From Bacteroidota bacterium (lineage in GTDB: Bacteria > Bacteroidota > Bacteroidia > Bacteroidales > GCA-2748055), in the NCBI GenBank assembly GCA_030642565.1, contig DAOWNM010000027.1, positions 1 through 14,970 on the forward strand: a stretch of 14,970 bases of DNA, given 5' to 3'. The notes below the pieces were generated by a model. It saw nothing but the letters and a program-made list of their open reading frames with translations. It was not told the DNA's origin and made no database searches. The position numbers and the translations under genes were made by a program. How positions within the stretch are numbered: position 1 is the first letter of the stretch; each line of letters opens with the position of its first letter. Of this stretch, positions 14,841-14,970 are shown piece after piece.

Positions 14841-14951
14841 CAGTACTGCGGCGGGGTTCCCCTTTAAAACGGACTCAACCAGGTTCCAGTCATCCTCTCC
14901 CGCCCTGAAGTAAGAGGTATCTACAACCTCTCCCCAACCCTCCCCCTGGGC
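14841..14951 (-). other. Coding-like 5' extension of the ankyrin gene, cut off by an in-frame TAG
   Basis: The 37 codons upstream of the ATG read smoothly in frame (AQGEGWGEVVDTSYF, then DDWNLVESVLKGNPAAV) and complete the first ankyrin repeat, so they are almost certainly part of the protein. The residues AQ-GEGW look like the end of a signal peptide. Directly upstream, at 14954-14952, the frame hits TAG. One other frame reads LALIS just before it, which would suit a signal-peptide core. A frameshift, a sequence error near the edge or a real disruption would each explain this. No ATG, GTG or TTG lies in this stretch in frame. Confidence 0.6.
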
Positions 14952-14970
14952 CTAGATATTAGGGCCAGAA

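Overview
The window reads as chromosomal DNA from a member of the Bacteroidota, probably a marine or anaerobic Bacteroidia of the Marinilabiliales type. Four things suggest this. A very long Bacteroidota-style TamB gene sits divergent from tsaD. A giant periplasmic two-propeller/Y_Y_Y sensor is present. Gene starts lack strong Shine-Dalgarno sequences. Two matches to the Bacteroidota -7 promoter box (TAnnTTTG) lie in the tamB/tsaD divergent gap. I see no tRNA, rRNA, CRISPR array, insertion sequence or phage gene. All nine genes are real-looking CDSs, and no stretch over 300 bases lacks a gene.

Left part (1-5527): a tamB-like gene on the minus strand runs off the left edge, so its C-terminus is missing. 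It is divergent, across about 50 bp, from tsaD (tRNA t6A37 synthesis). tsaD is followed after an 89-bp gap by a small plus-strand gene of the SiaC/DUF1987 family, a phospho-switch protein.

Right part (5528-14951): six minus-strand genes lie head to tail with gaps of -32, 47, -4, 10 and 16 bp, so they are probably one operon. In transcription order they encode: (1) an exported ankyrin-repeat protein with a C-terminal outer-membrane-barrel-like domain, whose 5' end is broken or obscured at the right edge; (2) a small lipoprotein; (3) a 1120-residue membrane sensor with two seven-bladed propellers, a Y_Y_Y domain, one membrane helix and a cytoplasmic SpoIIE-type PP2C phosphatase; (4) a soluble SpoIIE-type PP2C phosphatase; (5) an OLD-like ABC/AAA ATPase with a long coiled coil and a TOPRIM-like tail that has lost its acidic residues; (6) an exported class I glutamine amidotransferase-like (peptidase C26) protein. 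The operon's last stop codon directly abuts the stop codon of the SiaC-like gene, with no base between them.

Working model (inference): the propeller sensor reads a periplasmic signal, and its phosphatase domain, together with the soluble phosphatase, dephosphorylates a SiaC-type switch protein, quite possibly the convergent gene next door. The cognate SiaB-type kinase is not in the window. How the OLD-like ATPase, the exported amidotransferase and the ankyrin/barrel protein join this circuit is unknown. Their tight packing with the phosphatases makes this the most interesting part of the window.
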